A stretch of DNA of 59,350 nucleotides. Source: Alphaproteobacteria bacterium (GTDB taxonomy: Bacteria > Pseudomonadota > Alphaproteobacteria > Acetobacterales > Acetobacteraceae). Each line of letters starts with the position of its first letter. Position 1 is the first letter of the stretch. The stretch is taken from contig JAPLOI010000012.1 of assembly GCA_026400815.1 (NCBI GenBank), positions 1 through 59,350 on the forward strand, written 5' to 3'. A program made the translations under genes and the position numbers. This document shows positions 24,102-32,494 of the stretch, one piece after another. Below the pieces are notes generated by a model. It was given only the letters and a program-made list of their open reading frames with translations, was not told the DNA's origin and did no database searches.

Positions 24102-25946
24102 TTGGACCTGATTTTCCTTCAGCTGCTCACGGGCCTGGCCGGCGCCTCCACGCTTTTTCTCGTGGCCGCCGGCCTCACGGTGATTTTCGGCGTCACGCGC
24201 GTGGTGAATTTCTCCCACGGCAGCCTTTACATGCTGGGCGCCTTCATCGCCTGGAGCCTCCTCTCGCGCCTGCCGAGGGAGCCCGAATACTTCGTGCTCG
24301 GCGTGCTCGGCGCGGCGGTGGCAACGGCGGCGATCGGGGCGGTGCTGGAGGTGGTTTTGCTCCGGCGCATCTACCGGGCGCCGGAGTTGCTGCAGTTGCT
24401 GGCGACGTTCGGCGTGGTGCTGGTGGTGCAGGATGTGGCGCTGTGGATCTGGGGGGCGGTGGATTTGTCGCTGTCTCGGCCCAGGTGGTTGCGTGGCGCG
24501 GTGGAGATCGCGGGGCTCAGGTTTCCGTTCTACGATCTGGTGCTGATCGTGGTGGGGCCGGCGGTGCTGGGCGGGTTGCTGCTGCTGTTCCATCGTACGC
24601 GCTGGGGCCTGCTGGTGCGGGCGGCGACGCAGGACCGGGACATGGTGGCGGCGTTGGGGGTGGACCAGCGGGTGCTGTTCACCAGCGTGTTCGCGCTGGG
24701 GGCGGGGCTGGCTGGGCTGGGGGGCGCGCTGGCGCTGCCGCAGGGCTCGGCCAATTTGAACATGGATTTGTCGGTGATTGCCGAGGCCTTCGTGGTGGTC
24801 GTGGTGGGCGGCATGGGGAGCCTGGGCGGGGCGTTCCTGGCGGCGCTGCTGATCGGGGTGTTGCAGGCCTTCGGGATCGCGCTGGTGCCGAAGATCACGC
24901 TGGTGCTGGTGTTCCTGGTGATGGCCGCGGTGCTGGTGGTGCGGCCGCACGGGCTGCTGGGCAAGCCACAGGCGATGGCGCGCGGCGAGGTGGAGGCGCT
25001 GGCGCCGATCCGCCAGGCGGGGCCAGCATTGCAACTGCTGGGAGCGGTGGCGCTGGTGCTGGCGATCCTGGCGCCGTTCGTGGCGGGGCCGTACCTGCTG
25101 AGCGTGCTGACGGAGGCGGCGGTGGCGGTGCTGTTCGCGGCCAGCCTGCACGTGATGATGGGGCCAGGCGGGATGGCGAGCTTCGGGCACGCGGCCTGGT
25201 TTGGTGTCGGCGCCTATGCGGCGGCGTTCGCGGCGAAGGGGCTGGGCGCGGAGATGGCGGTGGGGTTGCTGCTGGCGCCGTTCGCGGCGGGGGGGCTGGC
25301 GCTGCTGGTGGGCGCCTTCGTGGTGCGGATGAGCGGCGTCTATCTCGCCATGCTTACGCTGGCCTTCGCCCAGATCGCCTGGGCGGTGGCATTCCAGTGG
25401 GTGGAGGTGACGGGCGGGGATAATGGCGTGCTCGGCGTCTGGCCCGATTCCTGGGCTGCGGACAAACCGACGATGTACTGGCTGGCGCTGTTGCTGTGCG
25501 TCGGCGGCGCGCTGGTGCTGCGCCGGGCGCTGTTCGCGCCGTTCGGGTTTGCGCTGCGGGCGACACGGGATTCCGCGCTGCGGGCGGAGGCGATCGGGCT
25601 CGATGCGCACCGGCTGCGGCTGGCGGCCTTCGTGCTCGCGGGCGCAGGGGCCGGGCTATCCGGCGCGGTGTTCGCCTATGCCAAGGGCAGCGTGTTCCCC
25701 ACCTACATGGCGATCCCGCATTCGGTGGATGCGCTGGTGATGGTGCTGCTGGGCGGGGTGCAGACCATGGCCGGGCCGGTGGTGGGGGCGGTGACCTTCA
25801 CCGTGCTGCAATCCTGGCTGCTGATGGGCGATTTCTGGCGCATCAAGCTCGGCCTGCTGATCATCGCCCTGGTGCTGGCTTTCCCCACGGGGATCGCGGG
25901 TGCGGCCGCCGCCGCATGGGACCGCTGGCGGGGGCGCGCGGCGTGA
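24102..25946 (+). CDS. Fused branched-chain amino acid type ABC permease (LivH-LivM)
   Basis: A 614-residue protein joining the two permeases of the HAAT family. Residues 1 to about 295 match LivH (LTVIFGVTRVVNFSHGSLYMLG, VVVVGGMGSLGGAFLAALLIG). Residues about 310-600 match LivM (ASFGHAAWFGVGAYAAAFAA, SGVYLAMLTLAFAQIAWAV, and the EAA-like ALRATRDSALRAEAIGLDAHRLR). The frame opens with TTG at 24102, directly after the repeat and without a clear ribosome site, so the start is doubtful, although MDLIFLQLLTGLAGASTLFLVA is a normal LivH beginning. It overlaps livG by GTGA. Confidence 0.9.
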   Translation: MDLIFLQLLTGLAGASTLFLVAAGLTVIFGVTRVVNFSHGSLYMLGAFIAWSLLSRLPREPEYFVLGVLGAAVATAAIGAVLEVVLLRRIYRAPELLQLLATFGVVLVVQDVALWIWGAVDLSLSRPRWLRGAVEIAGLRFPFYDLVLIVVGPAVLGGLLLLFHRTRWGLLVRAATQDRDMVAALGVDQRVLFTSVFALGAGLAGLGGALALPQGSANLNMDLSVIAEAFVVVVVGGMGSLGGAFLAALLIGVLQAFGIALVPKITLVLVFLVMAAVLVVRPHGLLGKPQAMARGEVEALAPIRQAGPALQLLGAVALVLAILAPFVAGPYLLSVLTEAAVAVLFAASLHVMMGPGGMASFGHAAWFGVGAYAAAFAAKGLGAEMAVGLLLAPFAAGGLALLVGAFVVRMSGVYLAMLTLAFAQIAWAVAFQWVEVTGGDNGVLGVWPDSWAADKPTMYWLALLLCVGGALVLRRALFAPFGFALRATRDSALRAEAIGLDAHRLRLAAFVLAGAGAGLSGAVFAYAKGSVFPTYMAIPHSVDALVMVLLGGVQTMAGPVVGAVTFTVLQSWLLMGDFWRIKLGLLIIALVLAFPTGIAGAAAAAWDRWRGRAA

Positions 25947-26686
25947 TCGTTCTGGTGGCGGAAGGGTTGCGCAAGCGCTTCGGGGCGAACGAGGCAGTGG
26001 CCGGCGTGTCGCTGGCCGTAGAGCCCGGAGAGATGCTGGCGCTGATCGGGCCGAACGGGGCCGGCAAGTCCACCTGCTTCAACATGCTCGGCGGGCAGCT
26101 GCGGCCGGATGCCGGCGAGGTGCGGCTGGCCGATCGGGTGGTGACCGGGCTGGCACCACGGCACCTCGCGCATCTCGGCGTGGGCCGCACCTTCCAGATC
26201 ACCGCCAGCTTCGCCTCCATGACCGTGCGGGAGAACGTGCAGACCGCGTTGCTGGCGCAGAAGCGGCAGGCCTGGCGGTTCTGGCAGGCGGCGGATGCGC
26301 AGCATGTGGGTCTGGCGGAGGGATTGCTGGCGCGGGTGGGCATGGCAAGCCAGGCGGAACGGCCCGCCGGCGTGCTGGCCTATGGCGACCTCAAGCGGCT
26401 GGAACTCGCCATGGCCCTGGCCGGCGATCCCGTGCTGCTGCTGATGGACGAGCCCACGGCCGGCATGGCGCCTGCGGAGCGGGCGGCGCTGATGGCGCTG
26501 GTGCGCGGCATCGCGCGGGAGCGCGGCGTGGCGGTGCTGTTCACAGAGCACGACATGGACGTGGTGTTCGGCCAGGCGGACCGCGTGCTGGTGCTGGATC
26601 GCGGCCGGCTGATCGCACAAGGAACGCCAGAGGCGGTGCGGGCGGACCCCAGGGTCCGCGCGGTATATCTGGGAACCGCCGCCTGA
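25943..26686 (+). CDS. livG: ABC transporter ATP-binding protein, LivG type
   Basis: A 247-residue ATPase. Walker A is GPNGAGKST, followed by the LivG-specific FNMLGGQL and GVGRTFQI; the signature region is degenerate, reading LAYGDLKRLELAMAL instead of LSxGxxR; Walker B is VLLLMDEPTAGM and the switch His is in VLFTEHDMDVVFGQADRV. The GTG start overlaps the permease stop. It pairs with livF to energise the fused permease. Confidence 0.92.
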   Translation: MIVLVAEGLRKRFGANEAVAGVSLAVEPGEMLALIGPNGAGKSTCFNMLGGQLRPDAGEVRLADRVVTGLAPRHLAHLGVGRTFQITASFASMTVRENVQTALLAQKRQAWRFWQAADAQHVGLAEGLLARVGMASQAERPAGVLAYGDLKRLELAMALAGDPVLLLMDEPTAGMAPAERAALMALVRGIARERGVAVLFTEHDMDVVFGQADRVLVLDRGRLIAQGTPEAVRADPRVRAVYLGTAA

Positions 26687-27399
26687 TGGGGGGCATGATG
26701 CTCCAGGTGGAGAACCTGCACGCGGGCTATGGCGGGGCGAAGATCCTGCGCGGCGTGTCGTTCGATCTCGCGGCCGGCGAGGTGCTGGTGCTGCTGGGCC
26801 GCAACGGTGCGGGCAAGAGCACCACGATCAAGGCGTTGATGGGCCTGCTGCGGCCCACGGCGGGGCGGGTGCGGCTGGACGGCGCCGATATCGCGGGGTG
26901 GGAGCCGCACCGTATCGCGCGGGCGGGGCTGGGCTGGGTGCCGGAGGAGCGGCGGGTGTTCCCGGAGCTGACGGTGGCGGAAAACCTGGAAGTCGGCCGC
27001 CGGGCGCCGGCGGATGGGCGCGCGCCCTGGACCCCGGAGCGCCTCTTCGCGCTGTTCCCCAACCTCGCAGACCTGCGGCAGCGGCCAGGGGCGCGGATCA
27101 GCGGCGGCGAGCAGCAGATGGTGGCGATCGCGCGCACGCTGATGGGCAATCCGCGCGTGCTGCTGCTCGATGAACCCGGCGAGGGCCTGGCGCCGGTGAT
27201 CGTGGATTTGATGGCCGAGGCGATCCTGGCGCTGAAACGCGAGGGCGCCACGGTGCTGCTGGCCGAGCAGAGCCTGGCCTTCGCGTCGCGCGTGGCCGAT
27301 CGCGCGGTGATCCTGGAGACCGGGCGCATCGTGTGGGACGGCGCGATCGACGCGTTGCTGGCCGATACCGGGGCGCGGGCGAAACATCTTCAGGTGTAG
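26686..27399 (+). CDS. livF: ABC transporter ATP-binding protein, LivF type
   Basis: A 237-residue ATPase with Walker A GRNGAGKST, the LivF-typical GWVPEERRVFPELTVAENL, signature ISGGEQQMVAIARTLM, Walker B VLLLDEPGEGLAP and switch region VLLAEQSLAFA, in which Gln replaces the usual His as in many LivF proteins. The ATG at 26686 overlaps the livG stop by one base (TGATG); ATG 26695 and 26698 after GGGGGG are alternatives. It is the last gene of the liv operon. Confidence 0.92.
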   Translation: MGGMMLQVENLHAGYGGAKILRGVSFDLAAGEVLVLLGRNGAGKSTTIKALMGLLRPTAGRVRLDGADIAGWEPHRIARAGLGWVPEERRVFPELTVAENLEVGRRAPADGRAPWTPERLFALFPNLADLRQRPGARISGGEQQMVAIARTLMGNPRVLLLDEPGEGLAPVIVDLMAEAILALKREGATVLLAEQSLAFASRVADRAVILETGRIVWDGAIDALLADTGARAKHLQV

Positions 27400-27401
27400 T
27401 T

Positions 27402-27416
27402 CGATTGATGCATCGG
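27402..27416. promoter_or_regulatory. Candidate PadR operator upstream of padR
   Basis: CGATTGATGCATCGG contains the palindrome GATGCATC and shares TTGATG and ATGCATC with the longer inverted repeat before the flavoprotein gene (27877-27899). It ends 22 bases before the padR start. A shared motif at both genes suggests autoregulation. Confidence 0.45.
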
Positions 27417-27438
27417 GGGGCAAGGGGTAGGATGGCGC

Positions 27439-27843
27439 ATGTCCCCGCTCCGCACCGTCCCTGCACCCCGTATCGACTATGGCTCCCGCGCCTATTGGGC
27501 GGGAACCATCAAGATGGGGCTGTCGAAATTCTTCATCCTGCGCGTGCTGCACGATGGCCCGATGCACGGCTACGACATCGCGCGCACCGTGGCGCGGGTG
27601 ACGGGCGGGTGCTGCTCGCCGACCGAAGGCACGATCTATCCGGTGCTGCGCGAGTTCGACGCCGGCGGGTTCGTGACGGTAGAGGAGGTGGTGGTGCAGG
27701 GCCGCCAGCGCCGCGTCTATGCACTGACCGAACAGGGCCGGGCCGCCTTCCGGGTGGCGCTGGAAGCCTGGATGGAGGCGACCGCCGCGCTGCAGGACAC
27801 CGGGCGGGCCTTCGCCACACCCGATGCAAGCGGGGCGTGCTGA
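27439..27843 (+). CDS. PadR-family transcriptional regulator with vicinal Cys pair
   Basis: A 134-residue repressor-type protein. The winged-helix domain is FFILRVLHDGPMHGYDIART, the recognition region PTEGTIYPVLREFDAGGFV and the wing RQRRVYALTEQGRAAF. Cys58 and Cys59 lie at the start of the recognition helix (GGCCSPTEG), where most PadR proteins have no cysteine, and a third Cys ends the chain (SGAC). Vicinal thiols at that place suggest a thiophilic metalloid such as As(III) or Sb(III) as effector; this is inference supported by the neighbouring Cys-tailed flavoprotein and ars genes. Confidence 0.85.
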   Translation: MSPLRTVPAPRIDYGSRAYWAGTIKMGLSKFFILRVLHDGPMHGYDIARTVARVTGGCCSPTEGTIYPVLREFDAGGFVTVEEVVVQGRQRRVYALTEQGRAAFRVALEAWMEATAALQDTGRAFATPDASGAC

Positions 27844-27849
27844 GACTGC

Positions 27850-27899
27850 TTGCGCCGGATACGTCACGGCTTTATACCTTGATGGTCAATGCATCAAGG
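27850..27899 (+). promoter_or_regulatory. Promoter and operator of the flavoprotein gene
   Basis: TTGCGC (27850-27855) and TATACC (27873-27878) are 17 bases apart. Overlapping the -10 end is a perfect inverted repeat CCTTGATG-GTCAATG-CATCAAGG (27877-27899), whose right arm runs into the AAGGAG ribosome site. A repressor bound here would block both promoter escape and the leader. The wording resembles the site before padR. Confidence 0.55.
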
Positions 27900-27907
27900 A
27901 GCGTGCC

Positions 27908-29284
27908 ATGGCCGAGGGCTCTCTTCCCGTCGTGATCGTGGGAGCCGGCCCGGTGGGCCTGGCGGGGGCTTCGCATCTGCTGGCGCGCGGGCTTTCGCCG
28001 CTGGTGCTGGAGGCGGGACCGGAGGTGGGGCACGCCGTGCACGCCTGGGGCCATGTGCGGATGTTCTCGCCCTGGCGCTACAACACCGATGCGGCATCCC
28101 GCGCGCTGCTGGAGGCCGAGGGCTGGGCGGCGCCAGACCCGGAGGCCTATCCGACAGGGGCCGAGCTGGTGCGGGACTATCTCGCGCCGCTGGCGGCAAC
28201 ACCGGCACTGCGCGGACGGATCCGTACTGGGGCGAAGGTGGTGGGCATCGCCCGGCGCGACCATGGAAGGCTGCATGACGGCGCCAGCCGGGACGCGGCG
28301 CCCTTCGTGGTGCATGTGGAGGAAGGCGGCGCAATGGAGGCGCTGGAGGCGGCGGCGGTGATCGACTGCTCCGGCACCTGGGGCGCGCCCAACCCGGCCG
28401 GGGCGCATGGCATGATGGCACCGGGCGAGGCAGCGCAGGGCGCGCGCATCGCCTATGGCATTCCCGATGTGCTGGGCACGGCATGCGCCACCTATGCCGG
28501 CGCCACCACGATGGTGGTGGGCGCCGGGCACTCCGCGATGAACGCGGTGCTCGATCTGGCAACGCTGGCGGAGCAGGCGCCAGGCACGCGCATCCTGTGG
28601 GCGTTCCGGCGGCCGCTGGACGCGGTGAATTTCGGTGGTGGGGCGCGTGACGGGCTGGCCCAGCGCGGCGAGCTCGGCAGCCGGGCGCAGGCGCTGGTGG
28701 AAAGCGGGGCGGTGACGGCGCTGGCGCCGTTCCTGATCGACCGCATCGCGCAGGACGGCGCGGCGCTGGTGGTGGCGGGCCGGCAGGAGGATCGCACGGC
28801 CGAGGTGCGGGTGGACCGGGTGATCGTGGCGGCCGGGTTCCGGCCGGATCTTTCGTTCCTGCGCGAGATCAGGCTGTCGCTCGATCCCGCGGTGGAGGCC
28901 ACGCCGGCGCTGGCGCCGCTGATCGACCCGAACCTGCATTCCTGCGGCACCGTGCGCCCGCATGGCGAGGCGGAGCTGCGCCACCCGGAGGCCGGCTTCT
29001 GGATCGCCGGCTTGAAGAGCTATGGTCGTGCGCCGACCTTCCTGATGGCCACCGGCTACGAACAGGTGCGCAGCATCGCCGCCGCCCTGGCAGGGGACTG
29101 GGTCGCGGCGCGGGAAGTGCATCTGGAACTGCCGGAAACCGGTGTGTGCTCCACGGAGCAGGTGGCGGAGGCCACTGGCAGCTGCTGCGGCCCGGCGAAG
29201 CAGCCGGTGCTGGTGGAAGTGGCCGCCACGGCAGGGTGCTGTGCGCCGGCGCCGAAGCCGCAGGCCAAGGGCTGCTGCGGCTAA
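27908..29284 (+). CDS. FAD/NAD(P)-dependent flavoprotein with C-terminal Cys-pair tail
   Basis: A 458-residue flavin-monooxygenase-like protein. The FAD loop is VVIVGAGPVGLAGASHLL (residues 8-25); the NAD(P) loop is MVVGAGHSAMNAVLDL (202-217); IVAAGFRPDLSFL (306-318) is an ATG-like motif. After residue 405 the chain is a flexible tail with C414, C426-C427, C444-C445 and C456-C457 (GSCCGPA, GCCAPAP, GCCG at the end). Related flavoproteins such as ArsO occur in ars operons, but none is proven to act on arsenic in this form. The tail looks like a metalloid binding or delivery site. AAGGAG precedes the ATG. Confidence 0.8.
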   Translation: MAEGSLPVVIVGAGPVGLAGASHLLARGLSPLVLEAGPEVGHAVHAWGHVRMFSPWRYNTDAASRALLEAEGWAAPDPEAYPTGAELVRDYLAPLAATPALRGRIRTGAKVVGIARRDHGRLHDGASRDAAPFVVHVEEGGAMEALEAAAVIDCSGTWGAPNPAGAHGMMAPGEAAQGARIAYGIPDVLGTACATYAGATTMVVGAGHSAMNAVLDLATLAEQAPGTRILWAFRRPLDAVNFGGGARDGLAQRGELGSRAQALVESGAVTALAPFLIDRIAQDGAALVVAGRQEDRTAEVRVDRVIVAAGFRPDLSFLREIRLSLDPAVEATPALAPLIDPNLHSCGTVRPHGEAELRHPEAGFWIAGLKSYGRAPTFLMATGYEQVRSIAAALAGDWVAAREVHLELPETGVCSTEQVAEATGSCCGPAKQPVLVEVAATAGCCAPAPKPQAKGCCG

Positions 29285-29287
29285 GGG

Positions 29288-30484
29288 TCAGGCCGCCCGG
29301 CCAAGGCGGCGCAGCAGCCAGAGCCCGAAGAGCAGGAACGGGGCGACGTGGCCGAAGGCCAGCGCCCAGCCCCACACTGTCTCGCGGCCGAACAGGTCCA
29401 GCGCCCAGCCGGCGGCCAGCGGGCCCATGAAGCCGCCGGCATAGCCGCACATGGAATGCAGCCCCATCGTGGCGCCGCGGCGCCCGGGCTCGGCGGCCTG
29501 CACGGTGCCGGCGGTGAGTGCCGAACTGTCCAGGAAGATCGCGGCGTACCAGGCGAGCACGGCGAGTGCCGCGAGCGGTGCGGAGAAGGCGATCGAGGCG
29601 CCGACGCCGAGTGACAGCAACGCGCCGGCGGCGGTGGCCAGGCTGACCACGCGCATCCGGCCGAGGCGGACCGACAGCTCGTTGCCGGTGAGCGAGACGG
29701 CGATGCCGAGCAGGCCGGCGAGTGCGATCAGCACGCTGGGCGCCGGCAGCCAGGCGGGGGCGCCGTGCACCGCCACCGCCACGGTGAGGAACGTCACACC
29801 CCAGGCGCGAACCGCCGCCATCTCCCAGGTGTGGAAGGTGTAGCCGGTGATCCAGGCCATGGCGGCGCGGTTGCGCAGCACTGGGCGGAAATCGAGCAGG
29901 CCGGCGGGGGCCGGGCCTTCGCGCGGCGGAACGCTGCGGGGCATCACGGCGAAACCGATGGCGAAGGCGCCGCACGCCGCGGCGAAGCAGAACAGGAAGG
30001 CGGCATTCGGCCCGGCCAGCGCATCGAGCCCGCCCGCCACGAGGAAGGAGGCAGCGCCGGAGACGCCGACGCCGGCGGCATGCCAGCCCACGGCGCGGGC
30101 CTGGGCACCGCCGCTGAGGCGATCCGCCAGCACCTTCAGCCCCGGCATGTAGCAGCCGGCCCAGCCGATGCCGGCCAGAGCACGCAAGGCGAGGCCGGTC
30201 CAGAACCCGTCCGCCACCAGCATGAAGCCGAGATGCGACAGCGCGGTGCAGGCGGTGCCGAACAGATACACGCGGCGGGCGGGAATGCGGTCCGTCAATG
30301 CCACCAGCACGGGCACGGCGGCGACGTAGCCGGCGAAGAAGATGCCCAGCATCCAGCCGGCCTGGGCGGAGGAGAGTTCCCAGCGTTCGATGAAGCCGGG
30401 CAGCAGTGCGGCCAGGGCAAAGGCGCCGATCTGCGCCAGCACCTGGGCCGCCACCACGGCCAGGGCGAAGCCTTTCTGGGTCAT
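29288..30484 (-). CDS. MFS transporter, candidate metalloid exporter
   Basis: A 398-residue major facilitator with about 12 helices; the loop 2-3 motif is ALTDRIPARRVYLFG, and helix 4-5 includes GIGWAGCYMPGLKVLADRL. It converges with the flavoprotein gene (three bases between stops) and diverges from the arsR-arsC gene, so a shared control region is possible. No acr3 or arsB is present, which makes this gene a candidate for export of the As(III) made by the ArsC domain, comparable in role to ArsK. Sequence alone does not show the substrate. Few cysteines are present in the helices. Confidence 0.75.
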   Translation of the reverse strand: MTQKGFALAVVAAQVLAQIGAFALAALLPGFIERWELSSAQAGWMLGIFFAGYVAAVPVLVALTDRIPARRVYLFGTACTALSHLGFMLVADGFWTGLALRALAGIGWAGCYMPGLKVLADRLSGGAQARAVGWHAAGVGVSGAASFLVAGGLDALAGPNAAFLFCFAAACGAFAIGFAVMPRSVPPREGPAPAGLLDFRPVLRNRAAMAWITGYTFHTWEMAAVRAWGVTFLTVAVAVHGAPAWLPAPSVLIALAGLLGIAVSLTGNELSVRLGRMRVVSLATAAGALLSLGVGASIAFSAPLAALAVLAWYAAIFLDSSALTAGTVQAAEPGRRGATMGLHSMCGYAGGFMGPLAAGWALDLFGRETVWGWALAFGHVAPFLLFGLWLLRRLGRAA

Positions 30485-30575
30485 GCCGGCGCCATGTTGT
30501 TGCGCCGGCAGCCTAGCCGGGCCGGCCGCGGCGGCAAGGGCCTGTCATGGAACTGTCGCTTGGCAGGCCCCATGA

Positions 30576-30591
30576 TTCGATTATCGTCGAA
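30576..30591. promoter_or_regulatory. ArsR-type operator overlapping the gene start
   Basis: Inverted repeat TTCGA-TTATCG-TCGAA three bases before the ATG at 30594. Its wording resembles known arsR operators with TCGA half-sites. TTGGCA at 30560-30565 and TTATCG at 30581-30586 are weak promoter candidates; if used, transcription would start at or next to the ATG, giving a leaderless mRNA, which would explain the missing Shine-Dalgarno site. Confidence 0.55.
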
Positions 30592-30593
30592 AC

Positions 30594-31451
30594 ATGGAAT
30601 TGGATGATGCCGCACTGGCCTACGCTGCCCTGGGGCAGCCAACCCGGCTGGAGCTGCTGCGGCTGCTGCTGCGGGCCGGACCCAACGGGATGGCGGCGGG
30701 CGGGATCGCGGCAGGGATGGGGGTGCCGCCCTCCTCGCTGTCGTTCCACCTTCGCGCGCTGGAGCAGGCCGGGCTGATCCGGCCCACGCGGCAGGGGCGC
30801 AGCCTGATCTACGCCGCCCAGCTGCTGCGGCTGCAGGCGGTGCTGTTGTACCTGGCAGAGATCGCGCGGGATGGGTTTTCCGGCGGGCACGGCGACCTTG
30901 CTGCCACGCTCGACACCCTATCGGGAGATGCCGCCATGTCCTCACCCTCGGCCTTTCATGTGTTGTTCCTGTGCACCCGCAACTCGGCCCGCTCGATCCT
31001 GGCCGAAGCAATCCTGGCGCGGCTGGCGCCCGGGCGCTTCGTGGCGCATTCGGCGGGCTCCATGCCCTCCCCCGAGGGGCCGATGCCGGAGGTGCTGGCG
31101 CAGCTGAAGGCGCTGGGGCACGACGTGTCGGCGCTGCGCTCCAAATCCTGGGACGAGTTCCAGGGGCCGGGGGCGCCGCGGATGGATTTCGTGATCACGC
31201 TTTGCGACATCGTGGCCGGGCAGGTGTGCCCGGATTTCGGCACCACCACCGTGACCGCCGCCTGGCCGCTGCCGGACCCGGCGAAGTTCAACGGCAGCGC
31301 CGCCGAGCGCGCCACGCTGCTGAACGAGCTGTATGCAGGACTGCGGCGGCGGCTGGAGGCGTTCATGGCGCTGCCGCTGGCAACGCTGGACCGGATGTCT
31401 CTGCAGGCGCGGATCGACGAGCTGGCCGATCCCAATGTGAGGATGAAGTGA
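30594..31451 (+). CDS. ArsR-family regulator fused to arsenate reductase (ArsC, LMW-PTP type)
   Basis: A 285-residue fusion. Residues 1-105 are an ArsR winged helix ([45 protein letters not shown]). Residues 118-285 are a low-molecular-weight phosphatase-type arsenate reductase: [10 protein letters not shown] (Cys127, Arg133 of CX5R), then [18 protein letters not shown] with Cys204 and Cys212 for thiol relay. The ArsR part has no cysteine, so the classical ELCVCDL site is absent. ATG 30936 (Met115), with GGGAG eight bases before it, could start a free ArsC. It is followed after two bases by the GAPDH gene. Confidence 0.88.
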   Translation: MELDDAALAYAALGQPTRLELLRLLLRAGPNGMAAGGIAAGMGVPPSSLSFHLRALEQAGLIRPTRQGRSLIYAAQLLRLQAVLLYLAEIARDGFSGGHGDLAATLDTLSGDAAMSSPSAFHVLFLCTRNSARSILAEAILARLAPGRFVAHSAGSMPSPEGPMPEVLAQLKALGHDVSALRSKSWDEFQGPGAPRMDFVITLCDIVAGQVCPDFGTTTVTAAWPLPDPAKFNGSAAERATLLNELYAGLRRRLEAFMALPLATLDRMSLQARIDELADPNVRMK

Positions 31452-31453
31452 CA

Positions 31454-32494
31454 ATGCGCGTCGGCATCAACGGGATGGGGCGGATCGGGCGTCTGGCGCT
31501 GCGGGCGGCGATGGGTGCTGCGTGGCGCGGGGAGGATGACCCGCGCGCCGGCAACCGGCTGGAGGTGGTGCATCTGAACGAGATCAAGGGCGGCGTGGCG
31601 GCGACCGCGCATCTGCTGGAATTCGACAGCGTGCAGGGGCGCTGGCGGACGGGGTTCGAGGCCGAGCCGGGTGCGATCCATATCGGCGGGCGGCGGCTGG
31701 GGTTCAGCGAGCATGCGCGGCCCGGCGAGATTCCGTGGGGCGATCTCGGCGTGGATGTGGTGCTGGAATGCACCGGCAAGTTTCTCACGCCCGAGGTGCT
31801 GCAGGGGCATCTCGACCGTGGCGCCAAGCGCGTGATCGTGGCCGCGCCGGTGAAGCATGACAGCGTGCTGAACGTGGTGGTGGGGGTGAACCATCATCTG
31901 TACGACCGCAGCCGGCACCCGATTGTGACCGCCGCCTCCTGCACCACGAACTGCCTGGCACCCGTGGTGAAGGTGGTGCACGAGGCGATCGGCATCCGGC
32001 ACGGGCAGATCACCACGATCCATGACCCCACCAACACCAATGTGGTGCAGGATGCGCCGCACAAGGATCTGCGCCGGGCGCGCAGCGCGCTGCTGAGCCT
32101 GCAGCCGACCACCACGGGCAGCGCCACGGCGATCGCGCTGATCTACCCGGAGCTGAAGGGCAAGCTGAACGGCCATGCCGTGCGCGCCCCGGTGCTGAAT
32201 GCCAGCCTGACCGATTGCGTGTTCGAACTGCGGCGCGAAACCACGGCCGAGGAGGTGAACGCGCTGTTCCGCGCAGCCGCCGCCGGGCCCTTGGCCGGGA
32301 TCCTGGGCTTTGAGACGCGGCCGCTGGTGAGTGCCGATTACGCGCGCGATACGCGCAGCGCCATCGTGGACGCGCCGAGCACGTTGGTGACGGACGGGAC
32401 GCTGCTGAAGGTCTATGCCTGGTACGACAACGAGATGGGCTATGCCTGCCGCATGGTCGACCTCGCCTGCCTGATCGGCGAGGCCGGGCTGTGA
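31454..32494 (+). CDS. ArsJ-associated glyceraldehyde-3-phosphate dehydrogenase
   Basis: A 346-residue GAPDH. The NAD site begins [18 protein letters not shown], the catalytic Cys163 is in [12 protein letters not shown], and the C-terminal [15 protein letters not shown] is intact. In ars operons this enzyme uses arsenate instead of phosphate to give 1-arseno-3-phosphoglycerate, which ArsJ exports. The insertion [20 protein letters not shown] near residue 25-45 is typical of the ars-linked subgroup. It starts two bases after arsR-arsC and overlaps arsJ by GTGA. Confidence 0.92.
   Translation: MRVGINGMGRIGRLALRAAMGAAWRGEDDPRAGNRLEVVHLNEIKGGVAATAHLLEFDSVQGRWRTGFEAEPGAIHIGGRRLGFSEHARPGEIPWGDLGVDVVLECTGKFLTPEVLQGHLDRGAKRVIVAAPVKHDSVLNVVVGVNHHLYDRSRHPIVTAASCTTNCLAPVVKVVHEAIGIRHGQITTIHDPTNTNVVQDAPHKDLRRARSALLSLQPTTTGSATAIALIYPELKGKLNGHAVRAPVLNASLTDCVFELRRETTAEEVNALFRAAAAGPLAGILGFETRPLVSADYARDTRSAIVDAPSTLVTDGTLLKVYAWYDNEMGYACRMVDLACLIGEAGL

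Noticed and set aside
27439-27843. PadR as a phenolic-acid regulator
   Set aside because: No phenolic acid decarboxylase gene is nearby, and the CC pair with adjacent Cys-tailed flavoprotein and ars genes points to metalloids.
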